A stretch of DNA of 64,000 nucleotides from Halictus rubicundus (lineage: Eukaryota; Arthropoda; Insecta; Hymenoptera; Halictidae): assembly GCF_050948215.1 (NCBI RefSeq), contig NW_027488877.1, positions 186,001 to 250,000 on the forward strand, written 5' to 3'. This document shows, piece after piece, positions 12,011 to 26,400 of this stretch; positions within the stretch are counted from its first letter, which is position 1; each line of letters opens with the position of its first letter. The position numbers and the translations under genes were made by a program. The notes under the pieces were generated by a model, which saw nothing but the letters and a program-made list of their open reading frames with translations, had not been told where the DNA came from and searched no databases.

Positions 12011-14800
12011 TATAATATGCTATCCTCTATCCTATAATATCATATATCCTATCCTATTCTCTATCCTATCCTATGCTCTATCCTATCCTATCCTCGATAC
12101 TATCCTATCCTTTATCCAATCCTGTCCTCTATCCTATCCTATCCTCTATCCTATCCTATCCTCGATCCTATCCTATCCTCAGTCTTATCCTATCCTCTAT
12201 CCCATCCTATCCTCCATCTTATCCTACCCTCTATCCTATCCTATCCTCTATCCTATCCTATCCTCTATCTCATCCTATCCTCTATTCCATCCTATCCTCT
12301 ATCCCATCCTATCCTCTATCCTATCCTATTCCTCTATCCTATGCTAACCTTTATTCTATCCTATACTCTATCCTATCCTATCCTCTATCCTATCCTATCT
12401 TCTATCTTATCCTATCCTCTATCTCAACCTATCCTCCATCCTATCCTATCCTCTATCCTATCCTATCCTCTATCCTATCCTATCCTCTATTATATCCTAT
12501 CCTCTATCTCATCCTATCCTCTATTCCATCCTATCCTCCATCCTATCCTATCCTCTATCCTATTCTACCCTCTATCCAATCCTATCCTCTATCCTATCCT
12601 ATCCTCTATCCTATCCTATCCTCTATCCTATCCTATCCTGTATCCTATCCTATCCGCTATCCTATCCTATCCTCTATCCTACCCTATCATTTATCCTATC
12701 CGATCCTCTATCCTATCCTATCCTCTATCCTATTCTATCCTCTATCGTATCCTGTCCTCTATCCTACCCTACCATCTATCCTATCCTATCCTCTATCCCA
12801 TCCTATGCTCTATCCTATCCTATCCTCGATACTATCCTATCCTCTATCCAATCCTGTCCTCTATCCTATCCTATCCTCTATCCTATCCTATCCTCTATCT
12901 AATCCTATCCTCTGTCCTATCCTATCCTCTATCCTATCCCATCCTCAGCCTTATCGTATCCTCTATCCCATCCTATCCTCCATCTTATCCTACCCTCTAT
13001 CCTATCCTATCCTGTATCTCATCCTATCCTCTATACCATCCTATCCTCGATCCTATCCTATCCTCTATCCTATCCTATCCTCTATCGTATCCTATCCCCC
13101 ATCCTATCCTATCCTCAATCCTATTATATCATCCATCCTATCCTATCCTCTATCCTATCCTATCCTCTATCCTTTCCTATCCTCTATCTTATCCTATCCT
13201 CTATCCCATCCTGTCCTCCATCTTATCCTATCCTCTATCCCATCCTATCCTCCATCCTCACCTATCCTCTATCCAATCCTATCCTCTATCCTATTCTACC
13301 CTCTATCGAAACCTATCCTCTATGATATCCTATCCTCTATCCAATCCTATCCTCTATCCAATCCTATCCTCTATCCTACCCTATCTTCTATCTTATCATA
13401 TCCTCTATCCCATCCTATCCTCTATCCTATCCTATTCCTCTATCCTATGCTATCCTTTATCCTATCCTATACTCTATCCTATCCTATCCTCTATCCTATC
13501 CTATCTTCTATCTTATCATATCCTCTATCTCAACCTATCCTCCATCCTATCCTATCCTCTATCCTATCCTATCCTCTATCCTATCCTATCCTCTATTATA
13601 TCCTATCCTCTATCTCATCCTATCCTCTATTCCATCCTATCCTCTATTCCATCCTATCCTCCATCCTATCCTATCCTCTATCCTATTCTACCCTCTATCC
13701 AATCCTATCCTCTATCCTATCCTATCCTCTATCCTATCCTATCCTCTATCCTATCCTATCCTGTATCCTATCCTATCCGCTATCCTATCCTATCCTCTAT
13801 CCTACCCTATCATTTATCCTATCCGATCCTCTATCCTATCCTATCCTCTATCCTATCCTATCCTCTATCCTATCCTATCTTCTATCTTATCATATCCTCT
13901 ATCCCATCCTATCCTCCATCCTATCCTATCCTCTATCCTATCCTATCCTCTATCCCATCCTATCCGCTATCGTATCCCATCCTCTATCCTATGCTATCCT
14001 CTATCACATCCTATCCACTGTCCTTTCCTATCCTCTATCCAATACTATCCTCCATCCTATCCTATCCTCTATCGAATCCTATCCTCTATCCAATCCTATC
14101 CTCTATCATATCCTATCGTTTATCCTATCCTATCCTCTATCCTATTCTATCCTCTATCGTATCCTGTCCTCTATCCTACCCTACCATCTATCCTATCCTA
14201 TCCTCTATCCCATCCTATGCGCTATCCTATCCTATCCTCGATACTATCCTATCCTCTATCCAATCCTGTCCTCTATCCTATCCTATCCTCTATCCTATCC
14301 TATCCTCTATCCTATCCTATCCTCTATCTAATACTATCCTCTGTCCTATCCTATCCTCTATCCTATCCCATCCTCAGTCTTATCCTATCCTCTATCCCAT
14401 CCTATCCTCCATCTTATCCTACCCTCTATCCTATCCTATCCTGTATCTCATCCTATTCTCTATACCATCCTATCCTCGATCCTATCCTATCCTCTATCCT
14501 ATCCTATCCTCTATCGTATCCTATCCCCCATCCTATCCTATCCTCAATCCTATTATATCATCCATCCTATCCTATCCTCTATCCTATCCTATCCTCTATC
14601 CTTTCCTATCCTCTATCTTATCCTATCCTCTATCTCATCCTATCCTCTATTCCATCCTATCCTCTATTCCATCCTATCCTCCATCCTATCCTATCCTCTA
14701 TCCTATCCTATCCTATATCCAATGCTATCCTCTATCCTATCCTATCCTCTGTTCTATCCTATCCTCTATCCTATCCTATCCTCTATCCTATCCTATCCTC

Positions 14801-14956
14801 TATCCTATCCTCTATCCAATCCTCTATCCTATCCTCTATCCTATCCTCTATCCTATCCTCTATCCTATCCTCTATCCTATCCTCTATCCTATCCTCTATC
14901 CTATCCTCTATCCTATCCTCTATCCTATCCTCTATCCTATCCTCTATCCTATCCTC
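14801..14956. repeat. 12-bp sub-array, 13 copies (superblock IV)
   Basis: There are thirteen TATCCTATCCTC units (156 bp). The second reads TATCCAATCCTC. The monomer just after the block is altered (TATCCTATCCTATCTCTC). This is the last block of this type in the window. Confidence 0.93.
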
Positions 14957-15022
14957 TATCCTATCCTATCTCTCTATCCAATCCTATCCTCAATCATATC
15001 CTATCCTCTATCCCATCCTATC

Positions 15023-15081
15023 CACTATAATATCGTATACTCTATCCTATCCTATCCTTTATACTATCCTATCCTATAGTG
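15023..15081. repeat. CACTATA...TATAGTG cassette, copy 5 (short form)
   Basis: This is the 59-bp form, with TATAGTG at 15075-15081. The 520 bp that follow match the 520 bp after copy 1 and not those after copies 2-4. Confidence 0.85.
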
Positions 15082-18000
15082 TATAATATGCTATCCTCTA
15101 TCCTATAATATCATATATCCTATCCTATTCTCTATCCTATCCTATCATCTATCGTATCCTATCCTCTATTCTATCCTATCCTCTATCCTACCCAATCCCC
15201 AATCGTATCCTCTATCCTATCCTATCCTCTATCCTATCCTATCCTCTATCCTATCCTATCTTCTATCCTATCCTATCCGCTATCGTATCCCATCCTCTAT
15301 CCTATCCTGTCCTCTGTCATATCCTATCCTCTATCCTATCCTATCCTCTATCCTATCCTAACCTCTATCTCATCCTATCCTCTATTCCATCCTATCCTCG
15401 ATCCTATCCTATCCTCTATCCTATCCTATCCTCTATCGTATCCTATCCCCTATCCTGTCCTATCCTCAATCCTATCCTATCCTCTATACTTTCCTATCCT
15501 CTATCCTATCATATCCTCTATCCTATTCTATCCTCTATCGTATCCTGTCCTCTATCCTACCCTACCATCTATCCTATCCTATCCTCTATCCCATCCTATG
15601 CTCTATCCTATCCTATCCTCGATCCTATCCTATCCTCAGTCTTATCCTATCCTCTATCCCATCCTATCCTCCATCTTATCCTACCCTCTATCCTATCCTA
15701 TCCTCAATCCTATTATATCATCCATCCTATCCTATCCTCTATCCTATCCTATCCTCTATCCTTTCCTATCCTCTATCTTATCCTATCCTCTATCCCATCC
15801 TGTCCTCCATCTTATCCTATCCTCTATCCCATCCTATCCTCCATCCTCACCTATCCTCTATCCAATCCTATCCTCTATCCTATTCTACCCTCTATCGAAA
15901 CCTATCCTCTATGATATCCTATCCTCTATCCAATCCTATCCTCTATCCAATCCTATCCTCTATCGTATCCTATCCTTTATCCTATCCTATCCTCAATCCT
16001 ATGCTATCCTCTATAATATCCTATGCTCTATCCTATCCTATCCTCTATCCTATCCTATCCTATCCTATCCTATCCTCTATCCTATCCTATCCTCTATCCT
16101 ATCCTATCCTCTATCGTATCCTCTATCCTATCCTATCCTCTAACCTATCCTCTATCCTATCCTATCCTATATCCAATGCTATCCTCTATCCTATCCTATC
16201 CTCTGTTCTATCCTATCCTCTATCCTATCCTATCCTCTATCCTATCCTATCCTCTATCCTTTCCTATCCTCTATCTTATCCTATCCTCTATCCCATCCTG
16301 TCCTCCATCTTATCCTATCCTCTATCCCATCCTATCCTCCATCCTCACCTATCCTCTATCCAATCCTATCCTCTATCCTATTCTACCCTCTATCGAAACC
16401 TATCCTCTATTCCATCCTATCCTCGATCCTATCCTATCCTCTATCCTATCCTATCCTATATCGTATCCTATCCCCTATCCTGTCCTATCCTCAATCCTAT
16501 AGTATCCTCTATACTTTCCTATCCTCTATCCTATCATATCCTCTATCCTATTCTATCCTCTATCGTATCCTGTCCTCTATCCTACCCTACCATCTATCCT
16601 ATCCTATCCTCTATCCCATCCTATGCTCTATCCTATCCTATCCTCGATCCTATCCTATCCTCAGTCTTATCCTATCCTCTATCCCATCCTATCCTCCATC
16701 TTATCCTACCCTCTATCCTATCCTATCCTCTATCCTATCCTATCCTCTATCTCATCCTATCCTCTATTCCATCCTATCCTCTATTCCATCCTATCCTCCA
16801 TCCTATCCTATCCTCTATCCTATTCTACCCCCTATCCAATCCTATCCTCTATCCTATCCTATCCTCTATCCTATCCTATCCTCTATCCTATCCTATCCTC
16901 TATCCTATCCTATCCGCTATCCTATCCTATCCTCTATCCTATCCTATCATTTATCCTATCCGATCCTCTATCCTATCCTATCCTCTATCCTATCCTATCC
17001 TCTATCCTATCCTATCTTCTATCTTATCATATCCTCTATCCCATCCTATCCTCCATCATATCCTATCCTCTATCCTATCCTATCCTCTATCCCATCCTAT
17101 CCGCTATCGTATCCCATCCTCTATCCTATGCTATCCTCTATCACATCCTATCCACTGTCCTTTCCTATCCTCTATCCAATACTATCCTCCATCCTATCCT
17201 ATCCTCTATCGTATCCTATCCTCTATCCAATCCTATCCTCTATTATATCCTATCGTTTATCCTATCCTATCCTCTATCCTATTCTATCCTCTATCGTATC
17301 CTGTCCTCTATCCTACCCTACCATCTATCCTATCCTATCCTCTATCCCATCCTATGCTCTATCCTATCCTATCCTCGATACTATCCTATCCTCTATCCAA
17401 TCCTGTCCTCTATCCTATCCTATCCTCTATCCTATCCTATCCTCGATCCTATCCTATCCTCAGTCTTATCCTATCCTCTATCCCATCCTATCCTCCATCT
17501 TATCCTACCCTCTATCCTATCCTATCCTCTATCCTATCCTATCCTCTATCTCATCCTATCCTCTATTCCATCCTATCCTCTATTCCATCCTATCCTCCAT
17601 CCTATCCTATCCTCTATCCTATTCTATCCTCTATCCAGTCCTATCCTCTATCCTATCCTATCCTCTATCCTATCCTATCCTCTATCCTATCCTATCCTCT
17701 ATCCTATCCTATCCGCTATCCTATCCTATCCTCTATCCTATCCTATCATTTATCCTATCCGATCCTCTATCCTATCCTATCCTCTATCCTATCCTATCCT
17801 CTATCCTATCCTATCTTCTATCTTATCATATCCTCTATCCCATCCTATCCTCCATCCTATCCTATCCTCTATCCTATACTATCCTCTATCCTAACCTATC
17901 CTCTACCGTATCCTACCATCTATCCTACCATCTGTCCTATCTTCTATCACATCCTATCCACTGTCCTTTCCTACCCTCTATCTTATCCTATCCTCTATCC

Positions 18001-21000
18001 AATACTAGCCTCCATCCTATCCTATCCTCTATCGTATCCTATCCTCTATCCAATCCTATCCTCTATTGTATCCTATCCTTTATCCTATCCTATCCTCTAT
18101 CCTATTCTATCCTCTATCGTATCCTGTCCTCTATCCTATCCTACCATCTATCCTATCCTAACCTCTATCCCATCCTATGCTCTATCCTATCCTATCCTCG
18201 ATCCTATCCTATCCTCTATCCAATCCTATCCTCTATCCTATCGTATCCTCTATCTTATACTATCCTCTGTCCAATCCTATCCTCTATCCTATCCTATCCT
18301 CTATCCTATCCCATCCTCTATCGTATCCTATCCTCTATCCTATCCTATGCCTCTATCCTATCCTATCCTCTATCCTATCCTATCTTCTATCCTATCCTAT
18401 CCTCTATCCTATCCTATCTTCTATCCTATCCTATCCTCTATCCTATCCTATACTCTATCCTATCCTATCCTCTATCCTACCCTATCTTCTATCTTATCAT
18501 ATCCTCTATCCCATCCTATCCTCTATCCTATCCTATTCCTCTATCCTATGCTATCCTCTATCCTATTCTATACTCTATCCTATCCTATCCTCTATCCTAT
18601 CCTATCTTCTATCTTATCATATCCTCTATCTCATCCTATCCTCCATCCTATCCTATCCTCTATCCTATCCTATCCTCTATCCCATCCTATGCTCTATCCT
18701 ATCCTATCCTCGATCCTATCCTATCCTCTATCCAATCCTATCCTCTATCCTATGCTATCCTCTATCCTATCCTATCCTCTATCCTATCCTATCCTCTATC
18801 CTACCCTATCTTCTATCTTATCATATCCTCTATCCCATCCTATCCTCTATCCTATCCTATTCCTCTATCCTATGCTATCCTCTATCCTATCCTATACTCT
18901 ATCCTATCCTATCCCCTATCCTATCCTATCTTCTATCTTATCATATCCTCTATCTCATCCTATCCCCCATCCTATCCTATCCTCTATCCTATCCTATCCT
19001 CTATCCTATCCTATCCTCTATTATATCCTATCCTCTATCTCATCCTATCCTCTATTCCATCCTATCCTCTATTCCATCCTATCCTCCATCCTATCCTATC
19101 CTCTATCCTATTCTACCCTCTATCCAATCCTATCCTCTATCCTATCCTATCCTCTATCCTATCCTATCCTCTATCCTATCCTATCCTCTATCCTATCCTA
19201 TCCGCTATCCTATCCTATCCTCTATCCTACCCTATCATTTATCCTATCCGATCCTCTATCCTATCCTATCCTCTATCCTATCCTATCCTCTATCCTATCC
19301 TATCTTCTATCTTATCATATCCTCTATCCCATCCTATCCTCCATCCTATCCTATCCTCTATCCTATCCTATCCTCTATCCCATCCTATCCGCTATCGTAT
19401 CCCATCCTCTATCCTATGCTATCCTCTATCACATCCTATCCACTGTCCTTTCCTATCCTCTATCCAATACTATCCTCCATCCTATCCTATAATCTATCGT
19501 ATCCTATCCTCTATCCAATCCTATCCTCTATCATATCCTATCGTTTATCCTATCCTATCCTCTATCCTATTCTATCCTCTATCGTATCCTGTCCTCTATC
19601 CTACCCTACCATCTATCCTATCCTATCCTCTATCCCATCCTATGCTCTATCCTATCCTATCCTCGATACTATCCTATCCTCTATCCAATCCTGTCCTCTA
19701 TCCTATCCTATCCTCTATCCTATCCTATCCTCTATCTAATCCTATCCTCTGTCCTATCCTATCCTCTATCCTATCCCATCCTCAGTCTTATCCTATCCTC
19801 TATCCCATCCTATCCTCCATCTTATCCTACCCTCTATCCTATCCTATCCTGTATCTCATCCTATCCTCTATACCATCCTATCCTCGATCCTATCCTATCC
19901 TCTATCCTATCCTATCCTCTATCGTATCCTATCCCCCATCCTATCCTATCCACAGTCCTATTATATCATCCATCCTATCCTATCCTCTATCCTATCCTAT
20001 CCTCTATCCTTTCCTATCCTCTATCTTATCCTATCCTCTATCCCATCCTGTCCTCCATCTTATCCTATCCTCTATCCCATCCTATCCTCCATCCTCACCT
20101 ATCCTCTATCCAATCCTATCCTCTATCCTATTCTACCCTCTATCGAAACCTATCCTCTATGATATCCTATCCTCTATCCAATCCTATCCTCTATCCAATC
20201 CTATCCTCTATCGTATCCTATCCTTTATCCTATCCTATCCTCAATCCTATGCTATCCTCTATAATATCCTATGCTCTATCCTATCCTATCCTCTATCCTA
20301 TCCTATCCTATCCTATCCTATCCTCTATCCTATCCTATCCTCTATCCTATCCTATCCTCTATCGTATCCTCTATCCTATCCTATCCTCTAACCTATCCTC
20401 TATCCTATCCTATCCTATATCCAATGCTATCCTCTATCCTATCCTATCCTCTGTTCTATCCTATCCTCTATCCTATCCTATCCTCTATCCTATCCTATCC
20501 TCTATCCTATCCTATCCTCTATCCCATCCTATCCTCCATCTTATCCTACCCTCTATCCTATCCTATCCTCTATCCTATCCTATCCTCTATCTCATCCTAT
20601 CCTCTATTCCATCCTATCCTCTATTCCATCCTATCCTCCATCCTATCCTATCCTCTATCCTATTCTACCCTCTATCCAATCCTATCCTCTATCCTATCCT
20701 ATCCTCTATCCTATCCTATCCTCTATCCTATCCTATCCTCTATCCTATCCTATCCGCTATCCTATCCTATCCTCTATCCTATCCTGTCCTCTATCCTATC
20801 CTATCCTCTATCCTATCATATCCTCTATCCTATTCTATCCTCTATCGTACCCTGTCCTCTATCCTACCCTACCATCTATCCTATCCTATCCTCTATCCTA
20901 TCCTATCCTCGATCCTATCCTATCCTCAGTCTTATCCTATCCTCTATCCCATCCTATCCTCCATCCTATCCTATCCTCTATCGTATCCTATCCTCTATCC

Positions 21001-23424
21001 AATCCTATCCTCTATCATATCCTATCGTTTATCCTATTCTATCCTCTATCGTATCCTGTCCTCTATCCTATCCTACCATCTATCCTATCCTATCCGCTAT
21101 CGTATCCCATCCTCTATCCTATGCTATCCTCTATCACATCCTATCCACTGTCCTTTCCTATCCTCTATCCAATACTATCCTCCATCCTATTCTATCCTCT
21201 ATCGTACCCTTTCCTCTATCCTACCCTACCATCTATCCTATCCTATCCTCTATCCCATCCTATGCTCTATCCTATCCTATCCTCGATACTATCCTATCCT
21301 CTATCCAATCCTGTCCTCTATCCTATCCTATCGTCTATCCTATCCTATCCTCGATCCTATCCTATCCTCTATCCTATCCTATTCCTCTATCCTATGCTAT
21401 CCTCTATCCTATTCTATACTCTATCCTATCCTATCCTCTATCCTATCCTATCTTCTATCTTATCATATCCTCTATCTCATCCTATCCTCCATCCTATCCT
21501 ATCCTCTATCCTATCCTATCCTCTATCCCATCCTATGCTCTATCCTATCCTATCCTCGATCCTATCCTATCCTCTATCCAATCCTATCCTCTATCCTATG
21601 CTATCCTCTATCCTATCCTATCCTCTATCCTATCCTATCCTCTATCCTACCCTATCTTCTATCTTATCATATCCTCTATCCCATCCTATCCTCTATCCTA
21701 TCCTATTCCTCTATCCTATGCTATCCTCTATCCTATCCTATACTCTATCCTATCCTATCCTCTATCCTATCCTATCTTCTATCTTATCATATCCTCTATC
21801 TCATCCTATCCCCCATCCTATCCTATCCTCTATCCTATCCTATCCTCTATCCTATCCTATCCTCTATTATATCCTATCCTCTATCTCATCCTATCCTCTA
21901 TTCCATCCTATCCTCTATTCCATCCTATCCTCCATCCTATCCTATCCTCTATCCTATTCTACCCTCTATCCAATCCTATCCTCTATCCTATCCTATCCTC
22001 TATCCTATCCTATCCTCTATCCTATCCTATCCTCTATCCTATCCTATCCGCTATCCTATCCTATCCTCTATCCTACCCTATCATTTATCCTATCCGATCC
22101 TCTATCCTATCCTATCCTCTATCCCATCCTATCCTCTATCCTATCCTATCTTCTATCTTATCATATCCTCTATCCCATCCTATCCTCCATCCTATCCTAT
22201 CCTCTATCCTATCCTATCCTCTATCCCATCCTATCCGCTATCGTATCCCATCCTCTATCCTATGCTATCCTCTATCACATCCTATCCACTGTCCTTTCCT
22301 ATCCTCTATCCAATACTATCCTCCATCCTATCCTATCCTCTATCGTATCCTATCCTCTATCCAATCCTATCCTCTATCATATCCTATCGTTTATCCTATC
22401 CTATCCTCTATCCTATTCTATCCTCTATCGTATCCTGTCCTCTATCCTACCCTACCATCTATCCTATCCTATCCTCTATCCCATCCTATGCTCTATCCTA
22501 TCCTATCCTCGATACTATCCTATCCTCTATCCAATCCTGTCCTCTATCCTATCCTATCCTCTATCCTATCCTATCTTCTATCTTATCATATCCTCTATCC
22601 CATCCTATCCTCCATCCTATCCTATCCTCTATCCTATACTATCCTCTATCCTAACCTATCCTCTACCGTATCCTACCATCTATCCTACCATCTGTCCTAA
22701 CTTCTATCACATCCTATCCACTGTCCTTTCCTACCCTCTATCTTACCCTATCCTCTATCCAATACTATCCTCCATCCTATCCTATCCTCTATCGTATCCT
22801 ATCCTCTATCCAATCCTATCCTCTATTGTATCCTATCCTTTATCCTATCCTATCCTCTATCCTATAATATCCTCTATCGTATCCTGTCCTCTATCCTATC
22901 CTACCATCTATCCTATCCTAACCTCTATCCCATCCTATGCTTTATCCTATCCTATCCTCGATCCCATCCTATCCTCTATCCAATTCTATCCTCTATCGTA
23001 TCCTATCCTCTATCGTATCCTATCCTCTATCCAATCCTATCCTCTATCGTACCCTATCGTTTATCCTATCCCATCATCTATCCTATTCTATCCTCTATCG
23101 TATCCTGTCCTCTATCCTATCCTACCATCTATCCTATCCTATCCTCTTTCCCATCCTATGCTCTATCCTATCCTATCCTCGATCCTATCCTATCCTCTAT
23201 CCAATCCTATACTCTATCCGATCCTATCCTTTATCCTATCCTATCCTCTATCTAATCCTATCCTCTATCCGATCCTATCCTCTATCCTCTCCTATGCTCA
23301 GTCTTATCCTATCCTCTATCCCATCCTGTCCTCCATCTTACCCTATCCTCGATCCTATCCTATCCTCTATCCAATCCTATCCTCTATCCTATCCTATCCT
23401 CTATCCTATCCTATTCCTCTGTCC

Positions 23425-26400
23425 TATGCTACCCTCTATCCTATCCTGTCCTCTATCCTATCCTATCTTCTATCTTATCATATCCTCTATCCCATCCTAT
23501 CCTCCATCCTATCGTATCCTCTATCCTATACTATCCTCTATCCTATCCTATCCTCTATCGTATCCTATCCTCTATCCTATCCTATCCGCTGTCCAATCCT
23601 ATCCTCTATCCTATTCTAGCCTCTATCCTATCCTATCGTCTAACCTTTCCTATCCTCTATACTCTCCTCTATCGTATCCTATCCTCTATCGTAACCTACC
23701 ATCTATCCTATCCTATCCTCTATCCCATCCCATCCGCTATCGTATCCCATCCTCTATCCTATGCTATCCTCTATCCTAACCTATCCTCTACCGTATCCTA
23801 CCATCTATCCTACCATCTGTCCTAGCTTCTATCACATCCTATCCACTGTCCTTTCCTACCCTCTATCTTATCCTATCCTCTATCCAATACTAGCCTCCAT
23901 CCTATCCTATCCTCTATCGTATCCTATCCTCTATCCAATCCTATCCTCTATTGTATCCTATCCTTTATCCTATCCTATCCTCTATCCTATTCTATCCTCT
24001 ATCGTATCCTGTCCTCTATCCTATCCTACCATCTATCCTATCCTAACCTCTATCCCATCCTATGCTCTATCCTATCCTATCCTCGATCCTATCCTATCCT
24101 CTATCCAATCCTATCCTCTATCCTATCGTATCCTCTATCCTATCCTATCCTCTATCGAATCCTATCCTCTATCCTACCATCTGTCCTAGCTTCTATCACA
24201 TCCTATCCACTGTCCTTTCCTACCCTCTATCTAATCCTATCCTCTATCCAATACTAGCCTCCATCCTATCCTATCCTCTATCGTATCCTATCCTCTATCC
24301 AATCCTATCCTCTATTGTATTCTATCCTTTATCCTATTCTATCCTCTATCGTATCCTGTCCTCTATCCTATCCTACCATCTATCCTATCCTAACCTCTAT
24401 CCCATCCTATGCTCTATCCTATCCTATCCTCGATCCTATCCTATCCTCTATCCAATCCTATCCTCTATCCTATCCTATCCTCTATCCTATCCCATCCTCT
24501 ATCGTATCCTATCCTCTATCCTATCCTATTCCTCTATCCTGTGCTACCCTCTATCCTATCCTATACTCTATCCTATCCTATCCTCTATCCTATCCTATCC
24601 TCTATCCTATCCTATCCGCTATCCTATCCTATCCTCTATCCTATCCTATCATTTATCCTATCCGATCCTCTATCCCATCCTAACCTCCATCCTATCCTAT
24701 CCTCTATCCTATCCTATCCTCTATCCCATCCTATCCGCTATCGTATCCCATCCTCTATCCTATGCTATCCTCTATCACATCCTATCCACTGTTCTTTCCT
24801 ATCCTCTATCCAATACTATCCTCCATCCTATCCTATCCTCTATCGTATCCTATCCTCTATTCCATCCTATCCTCGATCCTATCCTATCCTCTATCCTATC
24901 CTATCCTCTATCGTATCCTATCCCCTATCCTGTCCTATCCTCAATCCTATCCTATCCTCTATACTTTCCTATCCTCTATCCTATCATATCCTCTATCCTA
25001 TTCTATCCTCTATCGTACCCTGTCCTCTATCCTACCCTACCATCTATCCTATCCTATCCTCTATCCCATCCTATGCTCTATCCTATCCTATCCTCGATAC
25101 TATCCTATCCTCTATCCAATCCTGTCCTCTATCCTATCCTATCCTCTATCCTATCCTATCCTCGATCCTATCCTATAATCAGTCTTATCCTATCCTCTAT
25201 CCCATCCTATCCTCCATCTTATCCTACCCTCTATCCTATCCTATCCTCTATCCTATCCTATCCTCTATCTCATCCTATCCTCTATTCCATCCTATCCTCT
25301 ATTCCATCCTATCCTCTATCCTATCCTATTCCTCTGTCCTATGCTACCCTCTATCCTATCCTATCCTCTATCCTATCCTATACTCTATCCTATCCTGTCC
25401 TCTATCCTATCCTATCTTCTATCTTATCATATCCTCTATCCCATCCTATCCTCCATCCTATCGTATCCTCTATCCTATACTATCCTCTATCCTATCCTAT
25501 CCTCTATCGTATCCTATCCTCTATCCTATCCTATCCGCTGTCCAATCCTATCCTCTATCCTATTCTAGCCTCTATCCTATCCTATCGTCTAACCTTTCCT
25601 ATCCTCTATACTCTCCTCTATCGTATCCTATCCTCTATCGTAACCTACCATCTATCCTATCCTATCCTCTATCCCATCCCATCCGCTATCGTATCCCATC
25701 CTCTATCCTATGCTATCCTCTATCCTAACCTATCCTCTACCGTATCCTACCATCTATCCTACCATCTGTCCTAGCTTCTATCACATCCTATCCACTGTCC
25801 TTTCCTACCCTCTATCTTATCCTATCCTCTATCCAATACTAGCCTCCATCCTATCCTATCCTCTATCGTATCCTATCCTCTATCCAATCCTATCCGCTAT
25901 TGTATCCTATCCTTTATCCTATCCTATCCTCTATCCTATTCTATCCTCTATCGTATCCTGTCCTCTATCCTATCCTACCATCTATCCTATCCTAACCTCT
26001 ATCCCATCCTATGCTCTATCCTATCCTATCCTCGATCCTATCCTATCCTCTATCCAATCCTATCCTCTATCCTATCGTATCCTCTATCCTATCCTATCCT
26101 CTATCGAATCCTATCCTCTATCCTACCATCTGTCCTAGCTTCTATCACATCCTATCCACTGTCCTTTCCTACCCTCTATCTAATCCTATCCTCTATCCAA
26201 TACTAGCCTCCATCCTATCCTATCCTCTATCGTATCCTATCCTCTATCCAATCCTATCCTCTATTGTATCCTATCCTTTATCCTATTCTATCCTCTATCG
26301 TATCCTGTCCTCTATCCTATCCTACCATCTATCCTATCCTAACCTCTATCCCATCCTATGCTCTATCCTATCCTATCCTCGATCCTATCCTATCCTCTAT

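Larger units (their letters stand above)
11952..15022. repeat. Superblock IV (3,071 bp)
   Basis: This block is colinear with superblock III at offset 3415 to about 13860. It then lacks a single 17-bp monomer (the TATCCTATCATATCCTC unit near 10451 in III) and continues at offset 3398. Its distal part carries TATGCGC (14217), as in superblock II (about 5729), not TATGCTC as in III, so it is a mosaic. It ends with a 13-copy 12-bp sub-array. No gene is seen. Confidence 0.8.
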
